Source: CAWFGW01 sp963849955
GTDB lineage: Bacteria > Bacteroidota > Bacteroidia > Cytophagales > JAAEPT01
Assembly (NCBI GenBank): GCA_963849955.1
Contig: CAWKJU010000027.1
Span: 310,001 to 374,000, forward strand
DNA length: 64,000 bases
Direction of reading: 5' to 3'
The translations under genes were made by a program, and so were the position numbers. The notes beneath the pieces are model-generated. The model saw only the letters and a list, made by a program, of their open reading frames with translations. It ran no database searches and was not told where the DNA came from. This document shows, piece after piece, positions 25,143-33,546 of the stretch. Position 1 is the first letter of the stretch. Each line of letters opens with the position of its first letter.

Positions 25143-27656
25143 CTAACTTTTGATAAACTGGACTAACGACCTTCCCAAAGCGTAGGTCTTTATTGAAATA
25201 GGTTTTACAAACAGGTACTTTATCTGTACTGTCTGGAGTCGATAGACAAAAGACAAACTAATGCCAATAAGCATTAACATGGCTCCCAACCACACGAGAT
25301 TTATGAGCGGGAAGCGAATCGATTTTATGGTTATCCAGTCGAGTGGTGAGGATAAATAAGAAAAGTGATAGGTTTCGTTTTCAGGGTTAAAACCATGAAA
25401 AACCAGTTGACTACCATCTTCTGGAATTTCACCGGCTACCACTTGGGTTACTCCTTCTTTTCGTAACAAAACGGGTTGCATTCGATACGAAGTATCTGCC
25501 GTTTTTAGAATTACATGTGCTTTTAAAGCTACCGTACTTTTGTCATCATAATTCAGCTTATTTACGGATTGCAATACTAATGACTTAGCACCTATCACGA
25601 CAGAATCGCCCATACTTAAAGTGAGTTGATGCGCTTTGGACCAGTCAGGTAGTTGGTTAGGGTCAGGAAAGTTAGACACATGGGTATAAATATCTGAATA
25701 CAACCCTGTGCTAATATCTGGCGAAGCCACCACCCCCATTTGTGAGTTATACTGGATGCGAGGCTCGATACTAAAATTGGCTTTTTCTGAAATAAAAGAT
25801 ACCCGGTAATATGAATTTTCAACATCAAGCGTTAATGCATCATCTTTTTCGTAATGTTTCCCATCAACAAATAAAGGCTGTTTAACTTGAAGTACCCCTG
25901 GTTGAAATGTGGGTGCTACCGCTGTTTTTTCAATTCTACTGCCTGATGCTGTTTTAAAAAAGGCTTGTTCATAAACGACCTCATAGTCATTGATTTTAAT
26001 CGGTTTGTCTTTGACCAGTAAAACATTCCCTGCTCGATTCATTTCATTTTCAAACTGAGTGGTTTCGGTTAATACCTTTTTATATCCTTGAGAAAACAGT
26101 ACCCCCAATACAAGTATAACAAAACCAACATGGGCTAAGGCTCCACCTGACTTTTGAACAAACTCACGCTGCTTCATAAAGATTTTTATATTCATAACCG
26201 CTGAAAAAACACCCACAAGCAACAGTAAAGTATACTCTGCATTTTTAAAACCAAACCACACCAAAGAAGTCGAAACTAAGAGGGTGGTTATGATAATAGG
26301 AGTGAAAAAGGTGTCTAGGGTGTCACTCAAAAATTGTTTCTTACGGTAAAGGAGTTGAGCTACCACTGTTAATAGCATTAACAGAAGTGAAAACCACAGT
26401 TGTATATCCGTGTAGTAACTCACCTGATCGGCTGGTGGGGCTAGTTTAAGCTGAAACCCTAAGGATTGACCCAACGCATTAATCACTGGAAAGGAGGTGG
26501 GTATCAATACTTGAAAAGCAGATAAAGCCAGAACCAATGCGCCAACTAATAACCAAAATTCAAAGTTGTTAACTCTAGGTTGTGCTGTTTCTACAACTGG
26601 AAAAAACCGTAAGCTACGGATATAAACCACCACACTTAAAAGAAGAAAGCCCAATAAGAAAAATAAAAGCTGTCCTGAAAGCCCCAGATCCGTAAAGGAA
26701 TGAACCGAAGAATCTCCTAAAATACCACTCCGGGTAAGGAAAGTAGAATAAATCACTAAAAGAAAACCGGCTATCGTCAACAGTACTAAGGGTTTTAATG
26801 CTTTTTGTTTTTTAGTGTAAACCACCATAAGGTGAAGTGCTGCCAGCAAAATAAGCCAAGGAATGTAGATTGCATTTTCAACGGGATCCCAGTTCCAGTA
26901 CCCTCCAAAATTCAATGTCTCATAAGCCCAATAAGCACCCATTATCATCCCTAACCCGATAAAAAAAACAGCTGCCAACATCCACGGCATGGTCGGTTTT
27001 ACCCAGTCGGCTATGGTTTCTTTTTTCAGTAATGCACCTAAACAGATTGCAAATGGTACTGAAGAAACTGCAAAACCTAAAAAGATAATCGGTGGATGAA
27101 TGACCATCCAGTAGTTTTGCAGTAAAGCATTCATCCCGGTGCCATCTGTGGGTATAAAATCGGGGTTTAGTGCATATACCTCGCTTTGAATATGGGCTTT
27201 TAACAGTGAAAAAGGAGAGCTTCCAATGGACAAGCTACTGGATGGAAATTTAATTCCCATCACCATTGTCAACAACACTAATTGCACGGGAATCAAAAAC
27301 AAGAGACCTTTTTTGACAACTTTATTTTTGCTGAAACTCAACACCACTATGATTAAAGCATTCCAAAAATTCCAAAGCAAAAAACTGCCCTCTTGCCCTT
27401 CCCATAAACAAGAAACTTTAAACCAAAACGGTGTGCTTAATGAAGTATGTTGCCACACATAATGGTACTGAAACTGATTCGTAAAAATCAAATAATACAA
27501 ACTACACAACACCCCAATTACACTGACCAAATGTGATAAGGCGAAAGCTTTAGTAAAGCGCTCAGATAAATTTGACCGCTTTATTACGAAGCCCCAAGTG
27601 ATTAACACTAGGAGAAATGCAGCATATATTAATATTTGACCTACACTTGCTATCAT
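25143..27656 (-). CDS. ccmF: CcmF/CcsA-type cytochrome c heme-lyase protein
   Basis: An 837-residue polytopic protein with about 14-15 helices. The heme-handling WWD domain is visible in GGYWNWDPVENAIYIPWL (about residues 250-270), flanked by conserved histidines in HPPIIFLGFAV and SSVHSFTDLG. A large periplasmic domain (about residues 540-770) precedes the last helix. It attaches heme to apocytochromes c, fitting the cytochromes encoded next to it. The start overlaps the upstream reductase gene by 4 bp, showing tight coupling. Confidence 0.88.
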   Translation of the reverse strand: MIASVGQILIYAAFLLVLITWGFVIKRSNLSERFTKAFALSHLVSVIGVLCSLYYLIFTNQFQYHYVWQHTSLSTPFWFKVSCLWEGQEGSFLLWNFWNALIIVVLSFSKNKVVKKGLLFLIPVQLVLLTMVMGIKFPSSSLSIGSSPFSLLKAHIQSEVYALNPDFIPTDGTGMNALLQNYWMVIHPPIIFLGFAVSSVPFAICLGALLKKETIADWVKPTMPWMLAAVFFIGLGMIMGAYWAYETLNFGGYWNWDPVENAIYIPWLILLAALHLMVVYTKKQKALKPLVLLTIAGFLLVIYSTFLTRSGILGDSSVHSFTDLGLSGQLLFFLLGFLLLSVVVYIRSLRFFPVVETAQPRVNNFEFWLLVGALVLALSAFQVLIPTSFPVINALGQSLGFQLKLAPPADQVSYYTDIQLWFSLLLMLLTVVAQLLYRKKQFLSDTLDTFFTPIIITTLLVSTSLVWFGFKNAEYTLLLLVGVFSAVMNIKIFMKQREFVQKSGGALAHVGFVILVLGVLFSQGYKKVLTETTQFENEMNRAGNVLLVKDKPIKINDYEVVYEQAFFKTASGSRIEKTAVAPTFQPGVLQVKQPLFVDGKHYEKDDALTLDVENSYYRVSFISEKANFSIEPRIQYNSQMGVVASPDISTGLYSDIYTHVSNFPDPNQLPDWSKAHQLTLSMGDSVVIGAKSLVLQSVNKLNYDDKSTVALKAHVILKTADTSYRMQPVLLRKEGVTQVVAGEIPEDGSQLVFHGFNPENETYHFSYLSSPLDWITIKSIRFPLINLVWLGAMLMLIGISLSFVYRLQTVQIKYLFVKPISIKTYALGRSLVQFIKS

Positions 27657-28708
27657 TCGACTTGTAATACTAGTTCTTCAGTGACCGGATACGACATACA
27701 GGCTAACACATATCCTTTGCTGATATCTTTTTCCGTAAGGCAATTTTTGCCCACCATTTTTACTTCTCCATATTTCACCTTACACATACAGGTAGCACAC
27801 GAGCCGCTGCAACATGAAAAAGGAATCTTTAATTTGTTCTGCATCGCGGCATCCAAAATGGTGGTGTTTGCAGGCACATGTAAGCCGTACTCCTGCTTAT
27901 TGATAATCAATTTCATTGTGCGTGCCTCGAAGTTCAGGTTTTGACTTTCGGGCTTTATCCCTTCAGGACTGCCAGTAAAGCTTTCCATAAAAATTTGTTC
28001 TTCGGGCACTTCATTTAATTTCAAGCCTGTTTTTACAGCATCCATCATCCCACCTGGACCGCAGATATAATATTCTGATTTGATTGACACCACTTTGCTA
28101 ATGGATTTAAGTATTTCAGTGATCCGATCACTGGAAATTCGGCCTGTCAGACCATTCCAATGTCTTAATGGTTTTTCCAAAATATGCACCGCACGAAACT
28201 TCCCAACATGTACTCGCTCCATTTCAGTGATGACACTTCTGAAAATCATGGTTTCTTCATTTTGATTGCAATAAACCAAGGTCACAAAACTTTTGGGTTC
28301 TTTATTCAATACTGATTTAGCAATGGAGATTAAAGGGGTAATCCCGCTCCCACCTCCAAATAGCACTACATGACGCTGAGTGACCGCTTTGGGTAATAAT
28401 GAAAAAGTACCTCGGGGTTTGATCACTTCAATAGCATCTCCCGCTTTTATAGTGTCGAACACATAGTTGGAAACCACTCCTCCATTTACTTTTTTTACTG
28501 TTACAGAAAGCTCCTTATCAATACCCGGTGCACTGTTTAAAGAATAAGCCCTGCGGTACTCTTCACCATTGATGGTAAACACCAAAGTCAAAAACTGCCC
28601 TGATTGATATTTTATTTTACTGAAAAAAGGTTGCTTAAAATATAAGCTTACAGCATCAGCTGTTTCATTAACCCGTTTTACTACTTTTAATTTTGTGCTA
28701 TTGCCCAT
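27653..28708 (-). CDS. FNR-like flavin reductase with C-terminal plant-type [2Fe-2S] ferredoxin domain
   Basis: A 351-residue protein. An FAD-binding barrel (RRAYSLNSAP, residues about 53-62) and NAD(P)-binding domain (VVLFGGGSGITPLISIA; YYICGPGGMMDAV) are followed by a ferredoxin domain with CSGSCATCMC and a fourth cysteine in YVLACMSYP. This is the PaaE/Hmp-reductase-like layout. In this operon it could supply electrons to the adjacent globins, making a split equivalent of flavohemoglobin. That pairing is an inference from order, not proven. Confidence 0.88.
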   Translation of the reverse strand: MGNSTKLKVVKRVNETADAVSLYFKQPFFSKIKYQSGQFLTLVFTINGEEYRRAYSLNSAPGIDKELSVTVKKVNGGVVSNYVFDTIKAGDAIEVIKPRGTFSLLPKAVTQRHVVLFGGGSGITPLISIAKSVLNKEPKSFVTLVYCNQNEETMIFRSVITEMERVHVGKFRAVHILEKPLRHWNGLTGRISSDRITEILKSISKVVSIKSEYYICGPGGMMDAVKTGLKLNEVPEEQIFMESFTGSPEGIKPESQNLNFEARTMKLIINKQEYGLHVPANTTILDAAMQNKLKIPFSCCSGSCATCMCKVKYGEVKMVGKNCLTEKDISKGYVLACMSYPVTEELVLQVE

Positions 28709-28720
28709 GAGTTGATTTGT

Positions 28721-29206
28721 TTATTTATAGTAAAAAGCTATGAAACCATGGTAAAACATGAGGGTAGTAAGTAACATGGAGACCGAAACATGCACAATCA
28801 TCCAGCCTTGAAAATACCAGTCCGCTTTTAACTTAATCTCTTCCGTATTCAACAAGCCAAGTAGCACATTTGAATAAAAAGAAAGACTTAAAAAGAACAA
28901 ATAAGCAAATCCAAACCGCATAGCGTGAGCATAAAACACGAGCGGTGACAATGCCCCCATCCACTTATGGATGTTTGTAAATAAATAGGCATGTTGACTC
29001 CACTTTTTCACAACTTTAACTAAAGTTAAAGACCACTGAAAAAGCATAAACCCACCCAACACAAAACCTGACCACCGTTTGAAATATTCGCCCTGCTGGA
29101 GTTCATCTAAATAACTCCAGCGAAGGTCGAATAGCTCTTGTAAAAGGTATAGACCAAGCAGTGTGTAACCAATTGTTACATAATTAACTACCTTGTTTAC
29201 CGACAT
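28721..29206 (-). CDS. Four-helix membrane protein with conserved histidines, possible cytochrome b-like subunit
   Basis: A 161-residue protein with four hydrophobic helices (about residues 8-24, 44-64, 86-108 and 132-152). Histidines lie inside or at helix ends (HKWMG, YAHAMRFG, IVHVSVSM, FYHGF), which could bind heme b, but I do not recognise a named family. It sits between the reductase and the Tll0287-like cytochrome, with gaps of 12-13 bp, so it is likely a membrane partner in electron transfer. Confidence 0.68.
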   Translation of the reverse strand: MSVNKVVNYVTIGYTLLGLYLLQELFDLRWSYLDELQQGEYFKRWSGFVLGGFMLFQWSLTLVKVVKKWSQHAYLFTNIHKWMGALSPLVFYAHAMRFGFAYLFFLSLSFYSNVLLGLLNTEEIKLKADWYFQGWMIVHVSVSMLLTTLMFYHGFIAFYYK

Positions 29207-29219
29207 AGGAATCTAAAAT

Positions 29220-30062
29220 CTATTTTGAAGTTAATAAACCTTCAAGTGTTTCGGTTGAGGCTAACACTTTCACACTATCTAAAAACACTTCAGGAGAAGG
29301 GATATAAAGTCCTTCACTAGGCCACTTGTCTCCTACCTCAGGTTTAGGTGAGTTTTTAAACCCTTCGATCTCCGTCACATATTGACCTAACGTATTGACT
29401 ATACCTGTTCTATAAGCCGTAAGAATCTCTTGCACTTCAGTAAAGGTTAACATCTCTTTAGGGTAGGTCCATGTTGTTGCCCCCATGATGTCGCCTAACT
29501 TCCAATCTGTTTTGGTCGTTTCACCATGTTCATTGTGACAAGTTACGCAAGGCATTGCCGATGCAAAGTCAGGAAACATTGCGGTATGTAAAGAAGCTTC
29601 CTCATCGTAAAAGAACTTAGGCATTGAGTCGGATCGTATTTCAGCAAATAGACTAGCTTGTTTTCCTTCAAATTTGTTCGCTGCATTGATCGGGAAATCA
29701 GAACCTAAGAATAAGCCTAACGGGACGGTTCCCTTTTGAATGTCAGATGAAATCCCTCTGAGAAATAATGCTGGAAGTGGACCTGCCTCCACGTCATCTT
29801 TTCGCCAGTTTTCATCGAATTTAATTCCTTGTTTTTTTCCAGGCCCCACAATTCCCTTTGTGTATAGTGTTCTCGCTACATCATTTTCCTTAGCAACAAT
29901 TGCCAGCACTTTATCAACAGGGAAAATAGCCGCTTCACTTGTAGTCGATGTACCGTCAGAAGTCGGTGAATCAGGCAATGCTTCGCCACCACATGAGCTT
30001 AAGAATAGCATGGACCCAAGCCCCATACTTACCATCAATTGTTTCATTTTACCTTTTTTCAT
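29220..30062 (-). CDS. Tll0287-like (DUF3365) heme lipoprotein
   Basis: A 280-residue protein with a lipoprotein signal (FLSSC, cysteine about residue 24). The segment LPALFLRGISSDIQKGTVPL, then GSDFPINAANKF, marks the Tll0287/DUF3365 heme domain, a sensor-like c-type heme fold. One heme c site, MPCVTCHNEHG, lies near residue 170, and KLGDIMGATTW follows as in this family. It is periplasmic. Family members bind NO or redox-active ligands in some proteins, which would suit the globin operon, but a sensing role here is only inferred. Confidence 0.8.
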   Translation of the reverse strand: MKKGKMKQLMVSMGLGSMLFLSSCGGEALPDSPTSDGTSTTSEAAIFPVDKVLAIVAKENDVARTLYTKGIVGPGKKQGIKFDENWRKDDVEAGPLPALFLRGISSDIQKGTVPLGLFLGSDFPINAANKFEGKQASLFAEIRSDSMPKFFYDEEASLHTAMFPDFASAMPCVTCHNEHGETTKTDWKLGDIMGATTWTYPKEMLTFTEVQEILTAYRTGIVNTLGQYVTEIEGFKNSPKPEVGDKWPSEGLYIPSPEVFLDSVKVLASTETLEGLLTSK

Positions 30063-30090
30063 TGTCTTAATTATTTTAAAGTTTTACAAA

Positions 30091-30495
30091 TCAATGCCCT
30101 ACCATGCTGGTAGAGATGAAGTTATAGAGCGATATAAAAGCCGCATCTACATCCTCGGTGTACTCTTCTTTTAAGAGTTCTTTGATGGTTGATAGTAATA
30201 TTGCCCCTACCGTGTCATAATGAATATTCTGAACACCGTAGCTGACATGTTTTTTACCCAGTTGTGCTAACTCCCATTTTACAGCTTCCTGATTGTGAAG
30301 CCCTTGAATTAAAACAGTAAGTACCTGAGCAAATTTCTGGTGTTGTGCCTCTTTATTGCCTTTAAATAAAGGTCGGAGATTGGGGTGATAGCGAAACAAA
30401 TTTTCATAGAAGAGTTCAGAAGCCTCTAACATCCGTGGCTCTAACTTTGAAAAAATTGCTTGTACTAATTCAATCTCATGTTTTGTCATTATCAT
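30091..30495 (-). CDS. Single-domain globin
   Basis: A 134-residue globin. The proximal histidine is in LGKKHVSYGV (His about 83), and the F-helix and CD region (NLRPLFKGNKEAQHQKFAQVL) match bacterial Vitreoscilla-like globins, with Gln at the likely distal position. It lacks a reductase domain. It follows the two-domain globin gene by 3 bp and was probably made by duplication and divergence. Likely roles are NO or oxygen binding during nitrate/nitrite metabolism. Confidence 0.88.
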   Translation of the reverse strand: MIMTKHEIELVQAIFSKLEPRMLEASELFYENLFRYHPNLRPLFKGNKEAQHQKFAQVLTVLIQGLHNQEAVKWELAQLGKKHVSYGVQNIHYDTVGAILLSTIKELLKEEYTEDVDAAFISLYNFISTSMVGH

Positions 30496-30498
30496 TTA

Positions 30499-31374
30499 TT
30501 ATTTCCAGAACTCATACCACTTCTTTGGTGGTTCAGGTGTAGGCGCTGTAGCAGCCGCTTCTTTCATGGTGGTAGCTAACACAGTATAAACTTCTGTCCA
30601 GGCTTCTTTAACTTTAGAGGTAAAAGCTCCACCTAAGCCAGCTTCCAGTGTTTCTAGTAATGCTGAGCCTACTGTGTCATACATTTGATCGGTTACCCCA
30701 TAAGCTGCATGTCGTTTTCCCAAATCCTGAACAGCAGGAACAATAGCCCCAAGATTGGTCAATCCATTTACTGCTGTGGCAATCATCGCCATTAGTTTGG
30801 CGCCTTGCTCTTTCATATCGCCTTTGAACAGCGCTCTTAAAGAAGGATCTTTTTCGAAAAGCTTGCTATAAAAGATTTCAGCTGCTTTTTCTTTAATAGG
30901 AACAACCAGAGCAAATGAATCTTGTACCAGCTTTACCTTATAAGGTGTTAGACCAGCCTCATTTTCAACTTCAGCTGCTGCTGCTTTCATTGTTGTGGCT
31001 AATACGGTATACACTTCTACCCAGGCGGCTTTCACTTCCTCTGTAAATGCATCACCTAAGCCTGCTTCCAAGGTTTCTATTAAAGCAGCGCCAACCGTGT
31101 CGTACATGGAATCAGTAACCCCGTACATGACATGTCGCTTACCTAAGTCTTGCACCGCTGGAACAATTGCTTCAAGATTACTTAGACCATTCACCGCCAC
31201 GCCAATCATACCCATTAATTTTTTCCCTTGTTCTTTCATATCTCCTTTAAAGAGGTGAGATAGCGAAGGATCTTTTTCGAAAAGCTTACTATAAAAGATT
31301 TCTGCTGCCTGGTCTGCAATAGGTGCAACTTTGGCAAACGAATCTTGAACTAAAGCAACTTGATTAGCATCCAT
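30499..31374 (-). CDS. Two-domain (tandem) globin
   Basis: A 291-residue protein built from two very similar globin domains (about residues 1-135 and 145-275). Both contain EIFYSKLFEKDPSL, LFKGDMKEQG and AIVPAVQDLGKRH, with proximal histidines at about 81 and 222, then YGVTD.MYDTVG. The tail is proline-rich and ends in an aromatic segment (PPKKWYEFWK). The domains are more alike than either is to the single-domain globin next door, pointing to recent internal duplication. It heads the globin-cytochrome operon, with candidate regulator sites 57-83 bp upstream. Confidence 0.88.
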   Translation of the reverse strand: MDANQVALVQDSFAKVAPIADQAAEIFYSKLFEKDPSLSHLFKGDMKEQGKKLMGMIGVAVNGLSNLEAIVPAVQDLGKRHVMYGVTDSMYDTVGAALIETLEAGLGDAFTEEVKAAWVEVYTVLATTMKAAAAEVENEAGLTPYKVKLVQDSFALVVPIKEKAAEIFYSKLFEKDPSLRALFKGDMKEQGAKLMAMIATAVNGLTNLGAIVPAVQDLGKRHAAYGVTDQMYDTVGSALLETLEAGLGGAFTSKVKEAWTEVYTVLATTMKEAAATAPTPEPPKKWYEFWK

Positions 31375-31430
31375 ATTTCTGTTTTTTGATGAATTGATTA
31401 AAAGATTATTACTGAGGTCAATGTAGAAAA

Positions 31431-31457
31431 AAGTAATTTTACTACGTATAATTACGC
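31431..31457. promoter_or_regulatory. Paired candidate operators upstream of the globin operon
   Basis: Two adjoining sites: AAGTAATTTTACTA (31431-31444, one change from the narK and crp sites) and ACGTATAATTACGC (31444-31457, ACGTA-N4-TACGC). The proximal edge lies 57 bp upstream of the two-domain globin start, nearly the same distance as in the porin and nirB promoters. Confidence 0.68.
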
Positions 31458-31686
31458 ATATAAAAATTACGTATTTAAGTAAGATTCTTTATTAGATCCA
31501 ATTCATTCTTAGTAGTGTTCAAAAAAGCTGAAAACAATTTAAAATACTGATTTTCAGCAACTAACAAAACGCATTTATAAACATGTTTTTTAGCATGAAA
31601 TTAGAAATCAAAGTACCACATCTCAAGAGGAGCTGAAGATTCTTCAATGTAGTTTTGGTGTTCCATTTTTTGCGAATTTTCTTGCC

Positions 31687-31710
31687 GTTGTTGGAATTGT
31701 TTCCAACAAC
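31687..31710. repeat. Perfect 10-bp hairpin, first of two direct copies
   Basis: GTTGTTGGAA, loop TTGT, TTCCAACAAC. An identical hairpin lies at 31984-32007. Each is followed 45-60 bp later by a TTTGGTCACAAGA.CAACA block, so a larger unit was duplicated, with the 31819 repeat lying between the copies. The spacer 31375-32137 holds regulator sites and repeats but no gene that I can support. Confidence 0.75.
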
Positions 31711-31818
31711 TTTAACATAAGTCATGGATGCCTTTTTGGTCACAAGAACAACAAGAGTGGAAATAATTTGAAAGCTGGATACACTTTGACTTAAATAATT
31801 GATTAATAGCTTTTAGAT

Positions 31819-31967
31819 GCTTTCGGCTCAAGCCGCCTAGGCTTTTCCTTTTTCATTGATAAAAAGGAAACAAAAATCTAGGCGATTAGGTCGACTAGTG
31901 TTAACTACTTTAGGACGCACATTTTTTACTCATTTCACATTCCCAAATCGCCCTATGAAACGCAAAA
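31819..31967. repeat. Dispersed 149-bp structured repeat, copy 2
   Basis: Gap-free match to 19279-19427, same orientation, 12,540 bp apart. In this copy GGCGATT (31881-31887) pairs with AATCGCC (31946-31952), the compensated form of copy 1. CGCCTAG and CTAGGCG can pair as an alternative. No coding frame is shared between the copies, so this is not a gene fragment. Confidence 0.8.
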
Positions 31968-31983
31968 AAAGCAAATTCATGCC

Positions 31984-32007
31984 GTTGTTGGAATTGTTTC
32001 CAACAAC
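31984..32007. repeat. Perfect 10-bp hairpin, second direct copy
   Basis: The same 24-base hairpin as at 31687-31710, 297 bp away in the same orientation, again followed by a TTTGGTCACAAGACCAACA block. Confidence 0.75.
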
Positions 32008-32137
32008 TCTAACACTTCTATATAAGGGAAAAGACACAAGAAAAACCTCTTGAACCCTGTTTGGTCACAAGACCAACAGAGGCGGGAAAGGGATTATAAA
32101 TCTCGAATAGGAGAATTGTCTAACAAATTTGCATAAA

Positions 32138-33412
32138 TCACCTACTACTCTTCACACCCTGTGCTTCAATATCAAAAACTTCACTAAATAGGGTTTTAAA
32201 CTGTTCATAACCTACTACATCTTTTTTACAGACAAACTGCCAACTTACGATGGATTGGTTAATTATTTGAGAGGTAGTCTCATCATTAAAATCATCCACC
32301 TTCACTCCTTCTTTTTGGGCAGCATCAAACACAAACTGTTGTAAATCTTCTTTTCGCAATTGGATTAATTGCTCCTTATACTTTTCAAAGGCATTGGTCA
32401 TCGTTTTAACGGCTTTCCAATGATCAAAGAAATTCACTTCCTCATCCACAATGGCATGTACGGAGTCCAGCTGAGTAAGACGAGCTTTTTGGGTTTGTTC
32501 GTTGCGCTCTTCCATATAGTCAATACTGTAAACTAAAAAAGATGGATTACTTTCTATGGCTACATCAACAGCTGCTGGTACGGATAAATCCAAGAAGTAA
32601 GTATAATCCAACCCTACCTGGTTTAAATCAAGAAAGGCTGAATTAATTAGGGTATTTCGCGTGTGGATGGAAGTTAACACCACTTTATAGTTTTGAATCT
32701 TCTGTGGTAATACATCAAAATCAATTAAAAAGACCCCATATTTCTCTACCAGCAAGTCAGCTTTAGCCTTAGTACGATTACAAATAGTGATGTTTTGATA
32801 CCCCATGGTCAACAAGTTTTTCAAGGTATCTTCACCATTTTTACCAGCTCCTATTAATAATATGGGAGCTTTTTTGTTTTTTACCGTAAGTTCATCCACC
32901 AACTGAACTGCTGCGGAGGCGATGGAAGAGGCACCCGCTTTAAACTCGGTTTCATTAACAATACGTTTGTTCAGATGAAATACCTGATGTAATAGATGAT
33001 GAAAAAGCACGCCTATGGTGTTGGATTCTGAAGCAAATAGGTAAGCCTCCTTCACTTGGTGTATTACTTGTATGTCACCACATACTTGTGAATGCATTCC
33101 GATTGCAACTTCGAATAAATGCCTGACCGTCTCTGATTCATCATTAATTTCTGTCACCATCACTCCTGACGGAGTTGCTTGCACTCCCATGACGAGAACA
33201 ACACATCTTTTTAAGTCAATCACGGAATATTTTTCTGAGGAAAAATAAAACTCGGTACGGTTGCAGGTAGATAAAATCATCAACTCGTCTACCTCAATAA
33301 TCTCCTTTAAAGCAGTTGCTATTCGTTGAATTTCTTCTTTATGCAACGCAAATCTTTCCTTGATTTTTACTTCTGCATTTTTAAAATTGAAAGAGAGACA
33401 TTTTATTTCCAT
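32138..33412 (-). CDS. hemA: Glutamyl-tRNA reductase
   Basis: About 424 residues from the ATG at 33412; a TTG two codons earlier is less likely. The catalytic cysteine motif STCNRTEFY lies near residue 50, followed by a substrate-binding helix (ESETVRHLFEVAIGMHSQVCGD) and an NADPH-binding fold (PILLIGAGKNGEDTLKNLL). It commits glutamate to tetrapyrrole synthesis, supplying heme and siroheme. Its place between the globin operon and the nrt operon, with a regulator site just upstream, suggests a nitrate-induced copy serving NirB siroheme and the cytochromes. The C-terminal domain is rather divergent. Confidence 0.88.
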   Translation of the reverse strand: MEIKCLSFNFKNAEVKIKERFALHKEEIQRIATALKEIIEVDELMILSTCNRTEFYFSSEKYSVIDLKRCVVLVMGVQATPSGVMVTEINDESETVRHLFEVAIGMHSQVCGDIQVIHQVKEAYLFASESNTIGVLFHHLLHQVFHLNKRIVNETEFKAGASSIASAAVQLVDELTVKNKKAPILLIGAGKNGEDTLKNLLTMGYQNITICNRTKAKADLLVEKYGVFLIDFDVLPQKIQNYKVVLTSIHTRNTLINSAFLDLNQVGLDYTYFLDLSVPAAVDVAIESNPSFLVYSIDYMEERNEQTQKARLTQLDSVHAIVDEEVNFFDHWKAVKTMTNAFEKYKEQLIQLRKEDLQQFVFDAAQKEGVKVDDFNDETTSQIINQSIVSWQFVCKKDVVGYEQFKTLFSEVFDIEAQGVKSSR

Positions 33413-33427
33413 AACCAATACGTATTT

Positions 33428-33441
33428 ACGTAAATATACTT
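33428..33441. promoter_or_regulatory. Candidate Crp/Fnr-type operator upstream of hemA
   Basis: ACGTAAATATACTT fits ACGTA-N4-TACTT. It lies only 16 bp upstream of the hemA ATG, within a stretch with further TACGTA words (33419-33432 and about 33450), closer to the start than in other units. Confidence 0.6.
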
Positions 33442-33492
33442 ACTTTTTATACGTATTTAAAAAATTCAGTTAGTGTTTTTTTCATATTAACT

Positions 33493-33525
33493 AAAAAAAA
33501 CCACCTCAAAAACTGAGATGGTTTT
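33493..33525 (-). terminator. Intrinsic terminator of the nrt operon
   Basis: Read on the minus strand, AAAACCATCTCA, a short loop, then TGAGGTGGTTTT forms a hairpin followed by a T-tract. It lies between the end of nrtD and the hemA promoter, closing the porin-nrtABCD transcription unit. Confidence 0.82.
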
Positions 33526-33546
33526 ACTAAGATAAACACACCAAAA

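Noticed and set aside
31561..32053. Short open frames on both strands in the spacer upstream of the globin operon
   Set aside because: They run through duplicated hairpins and the 149-bp dispersed element, which is conserved without regard to codons.
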